From: Pieris napi
Lineage: Eukaryota; Arthropoda; Insecta; Lepidoptera; Pieridae
Direction: 5' to 3'
DNA length: 64,000 bases
NCBI RefSeq assembly: GCF_905475465.1
Contig: NC_062236.1
Coordinates: 1,312,001 to 1,376,000 of the forward strand
Within the stretch, counting starts at the first letter, position 1; each line of letters starts with the position of its first letter. The position numbers and the translations under genes were made by a program. A model generated the notes under the pieces. That model ran no database searches and was not told the DNA's origin. It saw only the letters and a program-made list of their open reading frames with translations. Positions 23,127-36,900 of this stretch are shown here, in pieces.

Positions 23127-25116
23127 GTATAAACCTACAAAATTATTATTTATTGGTACATATGTAAATATCATTTATTTGAAAGAAAAAATGCTATAAT
23201 ATGAATTTTCACAGAGGACAAAAACCTTATATTTAGTAACATCAAATTTGTAATTAATCAGAAAAGAGTAAAACTAGTTTAAACATATTTTAATGCTATG
23301 TCTTTGTGTACTTGTTGGAAGAAACCTTAGTCTTGCATGGGTTGGATAAAATTTATAAATAAAATACCAAATATGTATTTAAATGTTTATTTATTGAGTT
23401 ACAACAAATTTAAGCAGTTACACAAATTCAATTCTTTCTACCAGGCCCTATATTACATGATCAAACAGTCACCAAAAACTATTAACTTTAGTAAGTTAAA
23501 ATATAAATTATGCTAGTGTTTATTCAGACGAGACCAGTGAATCAAAGACAATATCGATATATGTTATCTTGTAAAATGCTGTTTGCTTTACACCTCTGTT
23601 TATAGATATCCCAATAGATAATTATGGATTTATATACTACAGTTTTCAGTATATAATAATACTATATATATAAATTTGTCAGATACAATATCACCTTTGA
23701 TGACTTGTCTTTAATATTAACTTAGGTAATATTCTAGAAAAATTAAAATCACAGAACTTTGAATGATACTAGTCTTCATGACGCCCCGGACCTATTAGTT
23801 TCAAAGATAACTATTGCATAAATCAATTATCACTAAAGATACTAGTAACTTTTAAAATTAAATTGTCTAATTTCGACAGAAACACATTTTATAATTTCCA
23901 GTGATCAGTTTATATCAGACACAGTGTGCAGGACAAAATATTTTTAAAAGTACCAGAATATAGTCAATAACTTTTTCAATGCTGACGGATAGGAAATGGC
24001 GCTAGATTTAGCATTAATAGAATTTTCTATTCAAGATAACGATTCTTATTGTAAAATAACACATTTTAACGTTTACAAATTTTCAATTGAATTCTATCTG
24101 TGGTGTGTATAGGATTCTCTAACGAGAAACTTTGAGTTGGAATGTCAAAAAAACTTAAGCACAACATAAAGAGGACAAAGTCATGTCAGCCTATTCCTTT
24201 AAATTATCATAATTAAGGTTACGGAGTGGATGGGTATTGCAACTACACAAGAATTGCTGCATCTGTCCCGGGACAAGACACTCTACGCATGAAACTGACT
24301 GCCAATATCCAGTAATGGAGAGGTACCAAAAGAAAAAAGTGTATAGTGTCTGGCACACTTTAATGTCTAGATATAAACAACCCTTAAGTATATTTTTCAC
24401 ATAAAATTAACTTGCATAAATGAAAAATGAATATTCAAATGTAGCAAAGTTTATTATTATGTATAGACCAAGTTATATATAAGTAAAATACTTAAAGAAG
24501 TGATCATTAAAATGTATGGAAATGCGTCATGATAGTGTTATAATTAAACTATTAAAATACAATGCCATACAAATTCCAATACATGCGTCAGTGTTTAGGG
24601 AAAACAATTATATCTAGATCTTTTTCTAAGGCTTCTGATGAACTCAGCAATTATCTGAAAAAAATTAATATTGTTAGATATATTATATTAAATTATAAAA
24701 AAAATGATAAAGGTTTTAAATATTTAGTGCATAACCATTTTACTTTGACCAATGTCATGCATATTTTATCACCCAAAGAATATAAAAAATATATTTGTGT
24801 TTTATGGTCAGGTATTCTGAAATAAACTTAGTAGGTAAGGAACTTTACAGTGTTTCTAAACAAAATCACATAAATTATATTATCTCTTCAGTAGTTTAAA
24901 GTTATGTAATTTTATAGGTTATTGTTTTATATGCCTATATGTTTGAAAATAGCCAACTTTTTAACTTTTTAGGATTTATATATGGTATGAAATATACATT
25001 GTATGCAAAACCAAAATATACAGAAAATTTTCTATTTTATCTCACCAATAATAATTGGTTTAAACAAGTATTATGTTTCCAACTAAATATCTCATAAATA
25101 TGAAGGTGAGCAAACC
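23127..25116. other. Intergenic region between convergent Utp18 and Droj2-like genes
   Basis: AT-rich, with the 3' UTRs of both genes. The only recognised repeat is the RTE-like scrap at 24222-24320. Short frames (for example 24562-24825) have no family motifs. Confidence 0.45.
24222..24320 (+). repeat. RTE-like LINE C-terminal scrap
   Basis: Plus strand encodes EWMGIATTQELLHLSRDKT, then after frame damage words like LTANIQ. Same family as the minus-strand fragment at 3720-3895. Confidence 0.55.
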
Positions 25117-28100
25117 TTAGCTTGTGGCACACTGCACACGGTTCATTCCAGGGCCATCCTCCTCTTCATCATAGGTGTTGTGCTGCTGTCGCCGTCTCCT
25201 CATTTCTTGTTCCGGATCCAGTTCTGCTAGCTGACACTCTTCAGCCAATTCCGGAATCTCAACCTGTAAAAACAAGTATGTACCATTAAATAACCTTTGA
25301 AGTATATAGGGAATTCTATGTCCTTACAGGAATCTATGAAAAAAAACTAAATAACCAATATCTCAATTATACCTAAATTGTTCTGTACTCGAGTTTTATA
25401 ATTTTCATAATTGGATATTAATATTTTACACATTTAAATTTATTATAAAAATATATAAATTGCTCCATATATCATAGTAAAAGTACAGAAATCACTTTTT
25501 ATAGAAGAGAGAATCTCAGGGAAATCTCTTCTTTATATACTATAAATCAAGATTACCATTGAAAAACGTCCAGACTTTATAATACATACATACATACATA
25601 AACCAGTAATTATTAATTATCAATGATTAAATTCTTACCCTTGGTCTAGGGGGAAGGCAGTTCTCAAGAGCTGGAATGATCTCAGGTGGAATTCGAGCCG
25701 GGAAATTAACTAGGAATTGAATGATAAGGAGACCCTTCTCAAATGGATTTTTGTACATTGGCATACCTGTAATTAAACATTTCAAATTAATACAATTTAT
25801 TACTTTTTCCCCATTTGTAAGAACTAAACCTATTAATAAGGTAAACTTTATGTCAAGTTGAAATACAATATATGCAATAAGCTGTTAAAATACAAATTAT
25901 TTACATTTTAGAAGTTAACAAACAGGGCATTATTACGGATTCGATTCTCAGTGAAACAATGTTTCAGGTTTAAAAATCTGATTTGAGAACTGATATTAAA
26001 TTTAAAATCATATAATTCTTTTCATATATATTTATGTACATTTGTTCTGTTTATGAACAAATTTTATTTTATTATCTAAATCCATTAAGGGTATAAATAC
26101 CATTTTACCACCCATTACTAAAAGGCTAAAGTACGACTGTAAATCTTACCTTCATTAAGAACACATTTGACTTCCCCATGTTTGGTGACTTCTCCAGGCA
26201 AAACGGTAATCACAATGTCTCTCTCATCCAAAGTTCTAATCACTTTTTGGAAACCACAGAGTGCCTCCACTAATTCTATATTCAGCCTCACAATCAGATC
26301 ATTGCCGGTACGTTTGAAAACCTAAAAATAAAATAAAAATATTGAAGTAAATTTGACTTACATAGCCAGAAAGGGTTAAAGTAATATTCAACAAATTTTC
26401 ATCAAGCCCAAGAACTGCACAGATAATTAGTTGATGCTTTAAGGTAGATTGATATTATCATAATATTCACTTCACATATAAAAGATTAAGTGCCGTCAAT
26501 TCTAATGTTATACACGTCGTTAACAAAGAGACTCAACACAAGCTTGAACTTGTATACAAACATTTTTTTTATGTGTGCAAATAATCCTTGCTTGAATAAT
26601 GAAGTAAACATTATTAGGGCAACTTATTTTAGAGAATTAATAAAACATTTCATATATAATTAAATTAAAACTTATTTAATAGAATTCTGCAAAATTTTAA
26701 AAATATATACAAATTGTTCCAAACAAAATATAGAGATATTATACTACACTAATTATATTCAAATACATATTATAGTGATTTATTATGCCGAGTCATGCAT
26801 TTATATTTATCGTAAGCGATAGTGACGTAACTGCTAATGAGAAGCATTTACACCCGGGTTCATTATTTTCAATGAAATTTATCATCTTTGCGTTTGTTAT
26901 GTATAAATTATTCAATGAAATGACATTGGTTTTTAATGTAAGGACACATAAAAACTACTATGATGATTTCTATATAGTATATTTACTAAACTACTTATAA
27001 GCATACAGATATTTTACTATATCTGCATTAATATATTGACAATCTAAACATAAATTACGTTTTGACAATTAAATTATTATTTTATTAAAAATTGTGAAAC
27101 GTAGATTTAGATAATGTATTTTAAATTGGATTTTTCATGAATTTATAATAAATAACACAGCATATCGAACTAAAATGTTGAATCAAGTCAATTACAAACA
27201 TACTATGAATGACAAACAGTTCGAATGTTCTCTTCATATACTCTCACATTGCAAATATATTTTGAATTTCCTACTAATTAGAAAGTTTTCTACAAATAAA
27301 TAATACTATTTACAACAAATATGTATAACTTTTAAATAAATAAATAAAAACTTACATCATGCTCCTTCTCATCAAGTACAATAATCAGGTCTCCAGGTTC
27401 CAAATCTGGCTCCTGGTCACCTTCACCGCTGAAGACAATCTTCTGACCGTCAGTCATACCCTTGTCTACATGCACATCTAGAATCTTGCGATCACGTACT
27501 GTCTTACGGCCCTAAAAATGTAATTCATCTTTAGGAAACAGAATACCTCGCAAACATTGGAATAGTTTAAAATTTATATTGAACCTTTGGTTCACTTAAT
27601 ACAGGTAGTAATTGTTGACACACAAAATTTTATAGAAAAACCTCTAAATTACAACACAATGTTACATACCTGACAAACTTTGCACCTGTCCTTAGGGTCA
27701 ATGATTTCTCTCTTTCCCCGACATTCTCCACAAATTGTCTGTATTTGCTGTATCATTCCAGGACCAAGTTGCTGAATCTGTACTTGCATACCAGTGCCTC
27801 TACAGGTGGTACATGTTTGAACTGCACCCTATATAAAAAAAATGTTTAAATAATACATTTTAATAAAGTTTATCTAGTAAGTTATGTCTGTGTTTAGATA
27901 TTCTGGACATGTTTACTGCATAAAAACTTTGACATTACTGATTTAACTATAAATGTGATTAGTAACACTCTATTAGTTGCTGTGTGTTAATGCCCATCAA
28001 AAGATCTGTTTGTCTTGTCTATGAAAAACAATACTGATGTAGACATAATTTACCTTCTTTCCACCCCTGCCCTCACATTTGTCACAAATGACGTTCTTCT

Positions 28101-29381
28101 GCAATGCCAGTTTTCTGACAGCACCTCGGTACAGTTCTTCTAGAGTAACTGACAACTGATGGACTACATCTTTGCCTTTCCTCTCGCGACCACGTCTGTT
28201 TCCACCACTGAAGCCTCCACCAAAGAACATATCAAAGAGGTCCATTGGTGATGACATGCCACCGCCATCAACACCACCTTCTTTGAGGGCTTGTTCTCCA
28301 CCTTTTAAACACAAAATTTAGATATATTAGAAAATATAATGTATAAACATAGGAATAATACTATTTAATATATTAGAAAATATAATATATAAACATAGAA
28401 ATAATACCAGCACTTCAAAAGACGTAAAGTTAATTTAATTACTGTTACCAGCTAGAGTTCTGCTTTAAAGAACCACTCACATCTGTCAAAATCGGAGTGT
28501 TGGCACCGGTGACCAACTCATGTAAAACAAAATGAAAATAAACATACTATTGCAACATAACTATTCAAAGTGTCAAATTATAGATGCATTGTTAGCTATA
28601 TAACGAGCTTGTTACTAAATAAAAAGTCAGTCCACAATATTGTTTTACTAAGCAATTTTTTTTAAATGCTAGTTTATAAATCATACCAGATGGTCTAAAC
28701 AGAATTTGATTTCAATTTGTGGTATAGACTCAAATATATCACAGGCTAAAATTACTTATTTACTCAGTAAAATATAAACTATTCATAAGACAAATGTGAT
28801 TTTCAAGAAAAGTATATTATAATCAAAAATAATTATTATAGCAAGATTTTTACTGGTATAGTATAATATTACTTCTAAAGTACTCTTCAAAGACATCAGA
28901 AGCATTAAATCAAATGATTTTACGACATTGATTTTTTGTCAACATAATAAATAGAGCATTATCATATACAATGTTAATAACAGACAAAACCATGATAATA
29001 CAATTAAATTATGTAAAGACCACATTTGTTTCATAATGATTAAGACAATAGGATAAAGGTAGTTTACATAATGTACATAGTTTTATAAATAATTAAACAT
29101 TTTGTTATATATATTATTATTATAACAAAATAGCAACAATATATAAATAATATGAATAATACAAATAATAATACCATCATACCTTGGTCATAGATTTTTC
29201 TCTTCTCTGGGTTTGAAAGGACTTCATATGCTTGTGAAATTTGTTTAAACCTCTCACCCTCATTTGGATTTTTATCAGGGTGATATTTAAGGGCTAATTT
29301 CCTGTATGCTTTCTTAAGCTCATCTGATGTGGCATTTGGTTTTACACAAAGTATATCATAGTATGTTGTTTCCTTCACCAT
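25117..29381 (-). CDS. Droj2: Type I Hsp40 co-chaperone, DNAJA1/Droj2-like
   Basis: Seven coding exons join in phase to 402 aa: 29183-29381, 28054-28301, 27670-27828, 27356-27511, 26150-26321, 25639-25766, 25117-25263. Residues 1-66 are the J domain (YYDIL...KYHPDKNPNEGE, HPD at 34-36), then a Gly/Phe region (DMFFGGGFSGGNRRGRER). Four CxxCxGxG-type zinc motifs follow (CDKCEGRG, CTTCRGTG, CGECRGKR, CKVCQGRK), then the substrate-binding C-terminal domains. The protein ends in CATS, a CaaX-type farnesylation signal as in DNAJA1 and yeast Ydj1. The family stimulates Hsp70 ATPase and delivers clients in the cytosol. Length matches DNAJA1/Droj2 (about 400 aa). The usual Gly in the 'ILGV' word is Cys here (ILCV). 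A 5' UTR exon is likely (see 29976 and the heat-shock elements). Confidence 0.92.
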
Positions 29382-29388
29382 CTTGTCA

Positions 29389-29976
29389 CCTTAACAATAT
29401 AATGATTATTCTACTTTAATTAATTTATATACTTGTTGTACTTTTTAAATTACCATAATTAATTAAGGACTAAAAAACACAAAATTTATATAAAAGTGGT
29501 TTTCATATAACTATAACCACATCCTAGGGCAATAAAATCTGTATATGTGGGTAGCCATAAATGCCATTTAAACACAATGAGGATATTAACCTATAATTAT
29601 TTTAAAATGTTGAAAACTTAAAAGGGATAAAAATAAGTGAGAGTGGTTATAGCACCAAATATAATGAAAACATATTATGAAGATTTAACTTAATTGATGA
29701 ACAGAATGTTAACTACATTCTGTAAGCACAAATCATGGAAGTTGATTATCGACCAAGACCGATATTAAAACATCAACTTAGTTAAAACTTAAAACTATGT
29801 TTTCTCTAAAACGGGATAACGAGCAAATCTGAGGTGTGAAAGTTGGTATGACAAAGCTTTAATCACTTTGTTCATAGTCGACTTCCATGAAAGATAACTT
29901 AGAAATACGCTGTTTGCATCATGCGTGAGATTTTATAATTGAATTAATATTATGCAGAAAAGGACTTCATCTTACC
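29389..29976 (-). other. Inferred 5' UTR intron of the Droj2-like gene
   Basis: On the minus strand TTAAG|GTAAGAT at 29976/29975 is a consensus donor, and ATTGTTAAG|GTGACAAG just before the ATG is an acceptor at 29389. Between them there is no coding frame. The exon upstream of 29976 would lie next to the heat-shock elements. Not verified by transcript. Confidence 0.5.
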
Positions 29977-30136
29977 TTAATCAGGGCTAACGTTTTAGGT
30001 AACAGGGAATAACAGTAAAAGCGTAGTTTTCTAGAAACAACGATAAAACAATTTTGAACACGCGACACGAGCACCTTAGCGTATTAAAACTCGATAGCGA
30101 ATGACGACTGACGTTTCGTAGAACGAAATAAGCATA

Positions 30137-30147
30137 GAACCTTCTTC
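30137..30147. promoter_or_regulatory. Heat-shock element half-pair (GAAccTTCTTC)
   Basis: GAA at 30137-30139 and TTC at 30142-30144 with the 2-nt spacing of an HSF site, followed directly by another TTC. Confidence 0.5.
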
Positions 30148-30186
30148 ACTATGAATTTACGCAAAAGTCGATCAAACTTGCGTTGT

Positions 30187-30199
30187 TTCTAGAATGTTC
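30187..30199. promoter_or_regulatory. Three-unit heat-shock element
   Basis: TTCTAGAATGTTC has TTC, GAA and TTC pentamer cores in perfect 5-nt register, the textbook trimer site for HSF. It lies about 0.8 kb upstream of the Droj2-like ATG, near the inferred 5' exon, and on the opposite side of Gpdh. A further TTCTAGAA pair lies at 30029-30036. Confidence 0.65.
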
Positions 30200-30882
30200 T
30201 CCATTTTCCATTATACGGTCCATGGTTGAAACTAAATACTTCTATTTTTAAGGTATACAAAAAATCTCTTCTTAATAACTTGTTATTAAAATAATAATTT
30301 GAAAATAATATTAACTAAAAGCATATGTCTTAGCTACTTTAGCAGTTAACTTGTTGCTTTGATTTTATGCGTAGAACTGAACGTTTATGTTTTGCTTTAC
30401 ACAGATGAAGGCGTAACCAAAGATTAAAAGAATATACTCGGCATAAACAAAGAAATATATAATTAAATTAACATTTAAATAAATAAGAAACATTTAGGCC
30501 GATATATATAACATTGAACAAAACCACGAATAATTTTATGTCTTTGTTATGAGACAAAATGTATACGTTTAGGTAGTTGTCTTTAGAAACTTATTAATGA
30601 CAAATTATTTAAATGAAAAGATTTTTGACTTGTTAATCTAGTCTAATAAAGAAATTAAGTAAAATTTAAATTTGCCAAGCAAGAACAGAATATATGCTAA
30701 TATGCTAACTAGTCTACGATGTCAAGTGCTAATCAAAATAATAATGTCAATAGTCATATCACTGCCTTGTTGCAAGAGTGACTGATGACTGCTGCCTGAT
30801 AACAGAGACAGAGTGATAAAAGTGATAATTTTGCGTTAATACACTGCGGTCGCGACTAGGCCAAAAGTCGACTAATTATTAT

Positions 30883-30890
30883 TATATAAA
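30883..30890 (+). promoter_or_regulatory. TATA box of Gpdh
   Basis: TATATAAA about 100 nt upstream of the Gpdh ATG, which predicts a start near 30912 and a 5' UTR of about 75 nt. No intron is needed. Confidence 0.55.
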
Positions 30891-30985
30891 ACACTGCACT
30901 ACGAGTATCGCAATCATTATACACGCTTGTATATATTAAATAGTGAATTAACGCGAGTGAGAGTTTTCAATTGTAAATAAATATC

Positions 30986-33900
30986 ATGGCTGAGAAACAA
31001 ATAAAAAATCGTGTGTGCATTGTGGGTTCAGGAAACTGGTAAGGCTTATATACAGTAGTTTATTGGTTATTGTAACTTTAATTTGATGACATAACGTTTA
31101 CTGCGTGTTTTGTAATAATTAGTTATATTAAGTTAGTGTATAATTAAAAAATCATTGTCTAGGGGATCTGCGATAGCAAAAATTGTTGGTAGAAATGCAG
31201 CGCGCCTTTCAAATTTTGAAGACAGAGTCACAATGTGGGTGTACGAAGAGATCATTGAAGGCAAGAAGTTGACGGAAATTATTAATGAAACACATGAAAA
31301 TGTCAAATACCTTCCAGGTCATAAATTACCAGAGAATGTAGTAAGTATCAACTCTAGATGGGAGATATACTTTATTGTGTGTTTAAGTGATAGTATTTTC
31401 TTTATCTGTAAGTAAATTAGGTAGGCAGAATTTTGTCTCTTTCAACCTAAAACAACTATCTTTTGTTTTAAATAAAGCAATAGATGCAGCAAGGCATAAA
31501 CACAACCTGCCCCTTACATTAAAATTCAGATTTCAATCTCTATTACAATATTTATGAATCTATGTTATTACTATTAAGACTTAAAAGACTTAAAGAAATA
31601 AAGTAAGCTTAACTTTAATTTAAAGTTACATATTTTGTAAAGTCGTATAATTGAATTGCATTTTTTAAAGTTAGTTAAAATTATTATAAATGTTAGATGA
31701 CACTTATCTAGAGGTGACATTCATTAAGATAAAATGCAGTCTTTAACTTTCACTAAGAACTTTATATGTTGTTAATACTTATAGTTCATTACATTCCTGG
31801 CATTTTTATATGTTTATTTTTTAACTTTATGTGTATTTGTTGTACATATTAGTTTCAGTTGTTAATTAAAAGCTCTATTGTTGAATATTATAAACTGTGA
31901 TAAAGTAAATTGCTATTTATGCTTTATTTGGTTTAGATTAAGTTGTGTATTATAATATTATGAATTTGTAGTTACTACAATTGTGATTGTTGAAAATAAA
32001 ACAATCATTAAAGCTATCTTTGAATTTACTGATTTTATTGAATGCAGTTTATACCAGACGTAATAAATCTAGGTAATCTAAGAATTGCATTTACACTAAT
32101 AAAAATTAGAGCCTCGTGCAGACTCATACAAAACTTACTTGACTAACTCCAATATCCAGGAATGGTATGCATATACAGAGAATGAAATATAGTCATTTTT
32201 AGGTTGCTGTACCAGATCTAGTGACAGCAGCTAAAGACGCCGATCTCCTGATATTTGTTGTGCCACATCAGTTTGTGAGAACACTATGTTCTACACTTCT
32301 TGGACAAATTAAGCCTACAGCTGCTGCGTTATCACTTATCAAGGTAAGATTAAATACCTATTTAATGATTGACACTGCCACTGACGTGAATTAACACATA
32401 GAGGTTTCTAATATAATTATGAATCCATCTCTTTTCGGCTTTGGTTTTAAAATATCAAACTGCGAGATTATTAAAAAAAATAGATGCTTTTATAGCTTTA
32501 TATATTGCTACAAGGTTGTAATTGTTATGGAAATGTGGCGATTAAATGTAGATGGCATTGAAAAAAGCGTCTAACGGACATGAGCCGTAATATATTATAT
32601 TTATAGTGCGAACATATGACTTGGCGTGTACTATATGAGTATATGTGACCTTGGAACACATGTACCGCTTATATTACGTTTTTTAAACGCGAAAATGTAT
32701 GCTTCTTTAAGAAAAAGTTACATAATTATAATATTGTCTTAAATGTATATTTAATGACTCGAGTTATATACGTATTGTAATAATTTCGCATTCATATTCG
32801 TGTTTAATTATAAATAGCATAAAGTTATGGAGCCTAACAACGCGTTGGACTGAGTATAACAGGTCATCGTCTGCATAAAATATAATTCTCATTAAAATTT
32901 TTAGTTTTCCGCGTAAACAGATATTTAAAATAAAATATTTTACAGATTTTTAAAACTTTATAGTAACCATAATTTAAATTACATTTTATTGGCCTGATTT
33001 GTGTTAGATAAATTATTTTATTTTTCAATTTATCTCTTATCGTATTTAAACATAAAATTTATGACAACTAGATTAGAGAAAATCGACTTCATAATCGATT
33101 TACGATCTTAATGGTTCGTTAATTACGTTTATTATTTATCACAATTCCACTCCGCTCTGTCGGATAGGGAAGTGGGTAGCGTGTAAATTTGCCACACCAG
33201 CCTTGCGATTCTGTAACGATTTGGCATTCTGATATACAAAAAACTACAAACTCCCTCTTTATCAGAATGCCAAATCATTAAATGACTGCTTTACGATGAT
33301 TTGAAAGGTGTAAAAACCACTGTGTGAGTTCGAAAAGTGAGTTACAGAATCGCAAGGCTGGTGCCAATGCTCACGGCTGACGGCGCTGTTATTGTCGTTG
33401 TTGGAAGTCTGACGGTAGTCGAGAGCTTGGTATAAGTGCACTGTTAGAAGAATTTTTCATTATTACTATAATTTCCCGTGAATGGCATCGTTTTTTCTTC
33501 ATATTTATGTTATTTTATACGCACAGAAATAGAATCTCGTCCTTTTGTGAATGTTTTGCGTTCTAGCTTACACCCGATTTAATTGAATTTTAAATTTTTA
33601 CTTTTTTTTAAAATAACTTCTATTATTAAAGAGTTCTTCCTTTGAAGACGATATAACAATGAGTTTGTGCATTGTAATTTGCACTTTAAAACAAACCAAT
33701 AAAGATGCGATTACTAAAAGTGATCACGGTACATAAGGTCGTAACGTAACGTCCCCATGGGCATTCCTGCATCTGTTTCATTCATAATTATTCTTTAGGA
33801 GTTAGTGGTGCATGACGCGCGTAGATTTTTGAAGTTATACTTCTTTAGGCGCGTTATGAAAAATTGATGAGAGTGAAATTTTACGATGCGCGCCCACCGT

Positions 33901-36900
33901 AACACAAAATTAACAGAATGAAGTTGCCCACGGAAGATGTTACGGCATTGGACATAATTTAAAAACAACATTCGAATAATAATAGAATTTATGTTACACT
34001 TAATGTAAGAGAATAATAATAAATATTTATTTATTTAATTTTTCAAATGTAAACTGAACTTTATTGACTGTAATGACTCCTTTTCCAGTTTTTGATTATT
34101 TAATTGTAGTTAATTATTTGCTACAATCAAAAACAATTTTTAATAATGCCCAAGAAGTATAACTTCTTACGCGCGTACATAAGTACACGCACCCGTTTCT
34201 TTTTTCTACACCCTGTTCCTATCACGAATATTTCATGTGATTCGAACTCATGACAGTAGAACAGGCTGACTCTTAGGCTAACACTGCTTTAGAGTCGCCT
34301 TATAATTGTTCTAATTAGCCTTTAGAGCTATATCACAGGCGAGAACTGTTAGATAATATAATTTGGCAGGGTTTCGACATCGCTGAAGGTGGCGGTATTG
34401 ACTTGATCTCACATATCATTACAAGATGTTTGAAGATTCCTTGCGCGGTACTCATGGGTGCCAACATTGCGTCAGAGGTATGATAAATTTGATATATTGC
34501 GACTTTAGAAAAAGGTTATCAGTTTAATGAATGAATGCTGCAATTGGAAAATATTTGAGTATGATGTTTTAAGTGTGTATGTTTGTTCATATTGTGATTT
34601 TTAATACACACATAAATAATGTTTACCTGTATTTCAAACAATTTTTTTTAAACAGTTTTAAGATATGGTTAATTTATACTCTTGATATAAATTTTCAAAG
34701 TCCATTTTTCTCTATAAATACTGTATGATCAAAAATTTTTGTACAAAAGCGAAGGTAGAAGACTGTGTATTCCCCGTTTGAGTGTGTGCTTTACGCTACA
34801 CACTCACACAGATATATGGTTTACTTGTTGTGTACTTATTTTCTGTTATATTTTATTTAATACATTAAATATTTATTTTATAACTTAAATTTTATAAATT
34901 CGCACAGCAAACCTTTACCTTCGTTAGTCTGTTTCTATTTATAACGTTTCACCTTGGCAATGTGTTCCGTTTAACGAGATTATTTAGGGCTGGTAACTCG
35001 GAGTTTAAATATATCTCGCATAAGTAGGATATGTTTGAATTTAGGTCAATTTATGATGACAATTGGGACCAGTATTTAACACCTTTTAGAAAAGTAATAA
35101 TGTCCCGGAAAATGGAAAGAAGGAGACCAAGGGCCAGCCCAATGTCCTGGTCTGACCAAGTGTCCCAAAACCTACGCACTGAAGTGTCTGACGCCATTCA
35201 CCAAGCTGGATGGAAGCAGTGGTCAGTAGCATGACGACGCTCAGCTATCGTAGGAGGAGATAAATATATTCTAAATATATAAATATATAATGTCGATGCG
35301 TTCTTAAAACCTTTAACTAATGATACGTACAGTACGTATACGTACGTAGTTTTTTACGATACGTCTCCGATTTTGACGATAGCGTCGTTTAAGGCCTATG
35401 CTTTCACTTTAACGATATGCTTAGATTAAAAAAAAATACTTTATTCTACTGTTGGGTCCTAGACATTATTCCTAAGAGCTCAGATATATTGAGTGATGCT
35501 TGAAAATTAACCTGAAAATCAAATACAGGTAGCAGAAGAAAAGTTCTGCGAAACAACCATTGGTTGTCGTGATGTAATGCTGGCCCCGCTGATGAGAGAC
35601 ATCATCCAGACAGAGTACTTCAGGGTGGTGGTCGTTGATGATGAAGATGCTGTTGAAATCTGCGGTGCTCTGAAGGTATGCAATTACTTTTTTTATTGTT
35701 GTATGTAAATATTTGCAAAAAGTTTATAAGGTTTAAAACTCTTAATGTATTAACCGAACGCAAATCTATTATCTATACTTTATTGCATATCATACAATTT
35801 GGAAAATAATAAAAACTATTGTGTAACCGGTGGTTGTATCGCTGTGTAGCGATCTCTTCCACATCTTTTGACAACCCTAATGAAACAAAACAGTCATAAA
35901 AAAATATTATAAGGTTTTGAGTATTATAAGTGTCTTTTTAGTAAAATCTGCATAAATTTAGGATAATACCAACTGTAATAGGCTTGTGCACACCATCGAC
36001 AGACCGAGCAGGTGAGCCGTCTGTCCGTTTGGCTTCTGTTCTATAAATAAATCTTTTAAAATTAGATTTGTGGTCTACTTCGTCAAATATAGTTATTTGA
36101 GACTATGTAGTTTGGTCGAAAGACTAAAGCCTGGCCATTTGGCGAAACAAAACAACTGTCACATGTTGCTGTTATTTTATTGTGACATAAAAATCTTGCC
36201 GCCAATTTTTTCCCGCGCTGGGACTTTCATTAAGCAACTAAAATTGCTGAAGTGAAGGGATCGCTTTAATACTTATTATCAGTTATAATACTCCAGATAA
36301 ATGTTATCCATGATAAATATTATTAGTTCCTTATCGATATTAATATCCAACTACACTGTAATTTTAACATAATAAAATGTTATTACTTCGAACAGATTTT
36401 GTTGCAAATAAATTTTATTTAACTGGACGCTAAGAGTGCGAATTATGGCCGATTTACATTATCTTAGTGTTTAGGAGAGTGCTTTAGGATAGTACTTTAG
36501 TTGAAACATGTAAACGCTACTTGCTTTAGTAAACGCTACGCTAAAGAACTTGCCTTTCAAGTTGTACTAAAGCACTCTCCTAAACACTAAGATAATGTAA
36601 ATCGGCCTTTAGGCGTATGCCTGAAGATCGCGTGAGATAAGACGGACGATACAGTGTTTTCCGGAACAAAAATGTAGTAAACGCCAAATGCTTCTTTTAA
36701 ATAACTAGTAAAATTAACAATATTTTATATAATAGCTAGTAACAGCTCTTAGCAAAACTAATGCGCTGTAATTCAATTACTAGGCTACATAATACTCGAT
36801 TTATGGAATAAAAACGAAATTACGCAAAAGTTTGAGGTGACTTTGTTTTGGTTTTGTAGCGAGAAATTTATATTGTATTGTGTTTTAAATTAGAGTCAAG

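Noticed and set aside
24562..24825. 87-codon plus-strand frame
   Set aside because: Lys/Ile/Tyr-rich composition expected of AT-rich DNA, no motif and no splice context.
31341..31415. Read-through of Gpdh exon 2
   Set aside because: A consensus donor (GTAAGT) follows codon GTA, and exon 3 continues the conserved protein exactly.
35031..35234. Extra Gpdh exon in intron 4
   Set aside because: The frame matches LINE C-terminal sequence and the Gpdh exons already join in phase without it.
35325..35400. Cluster of TACGTA-like words
   Set aside because: Short, imperfect and inside AT-rich intron DNA; not distinguishable from chance by eye.
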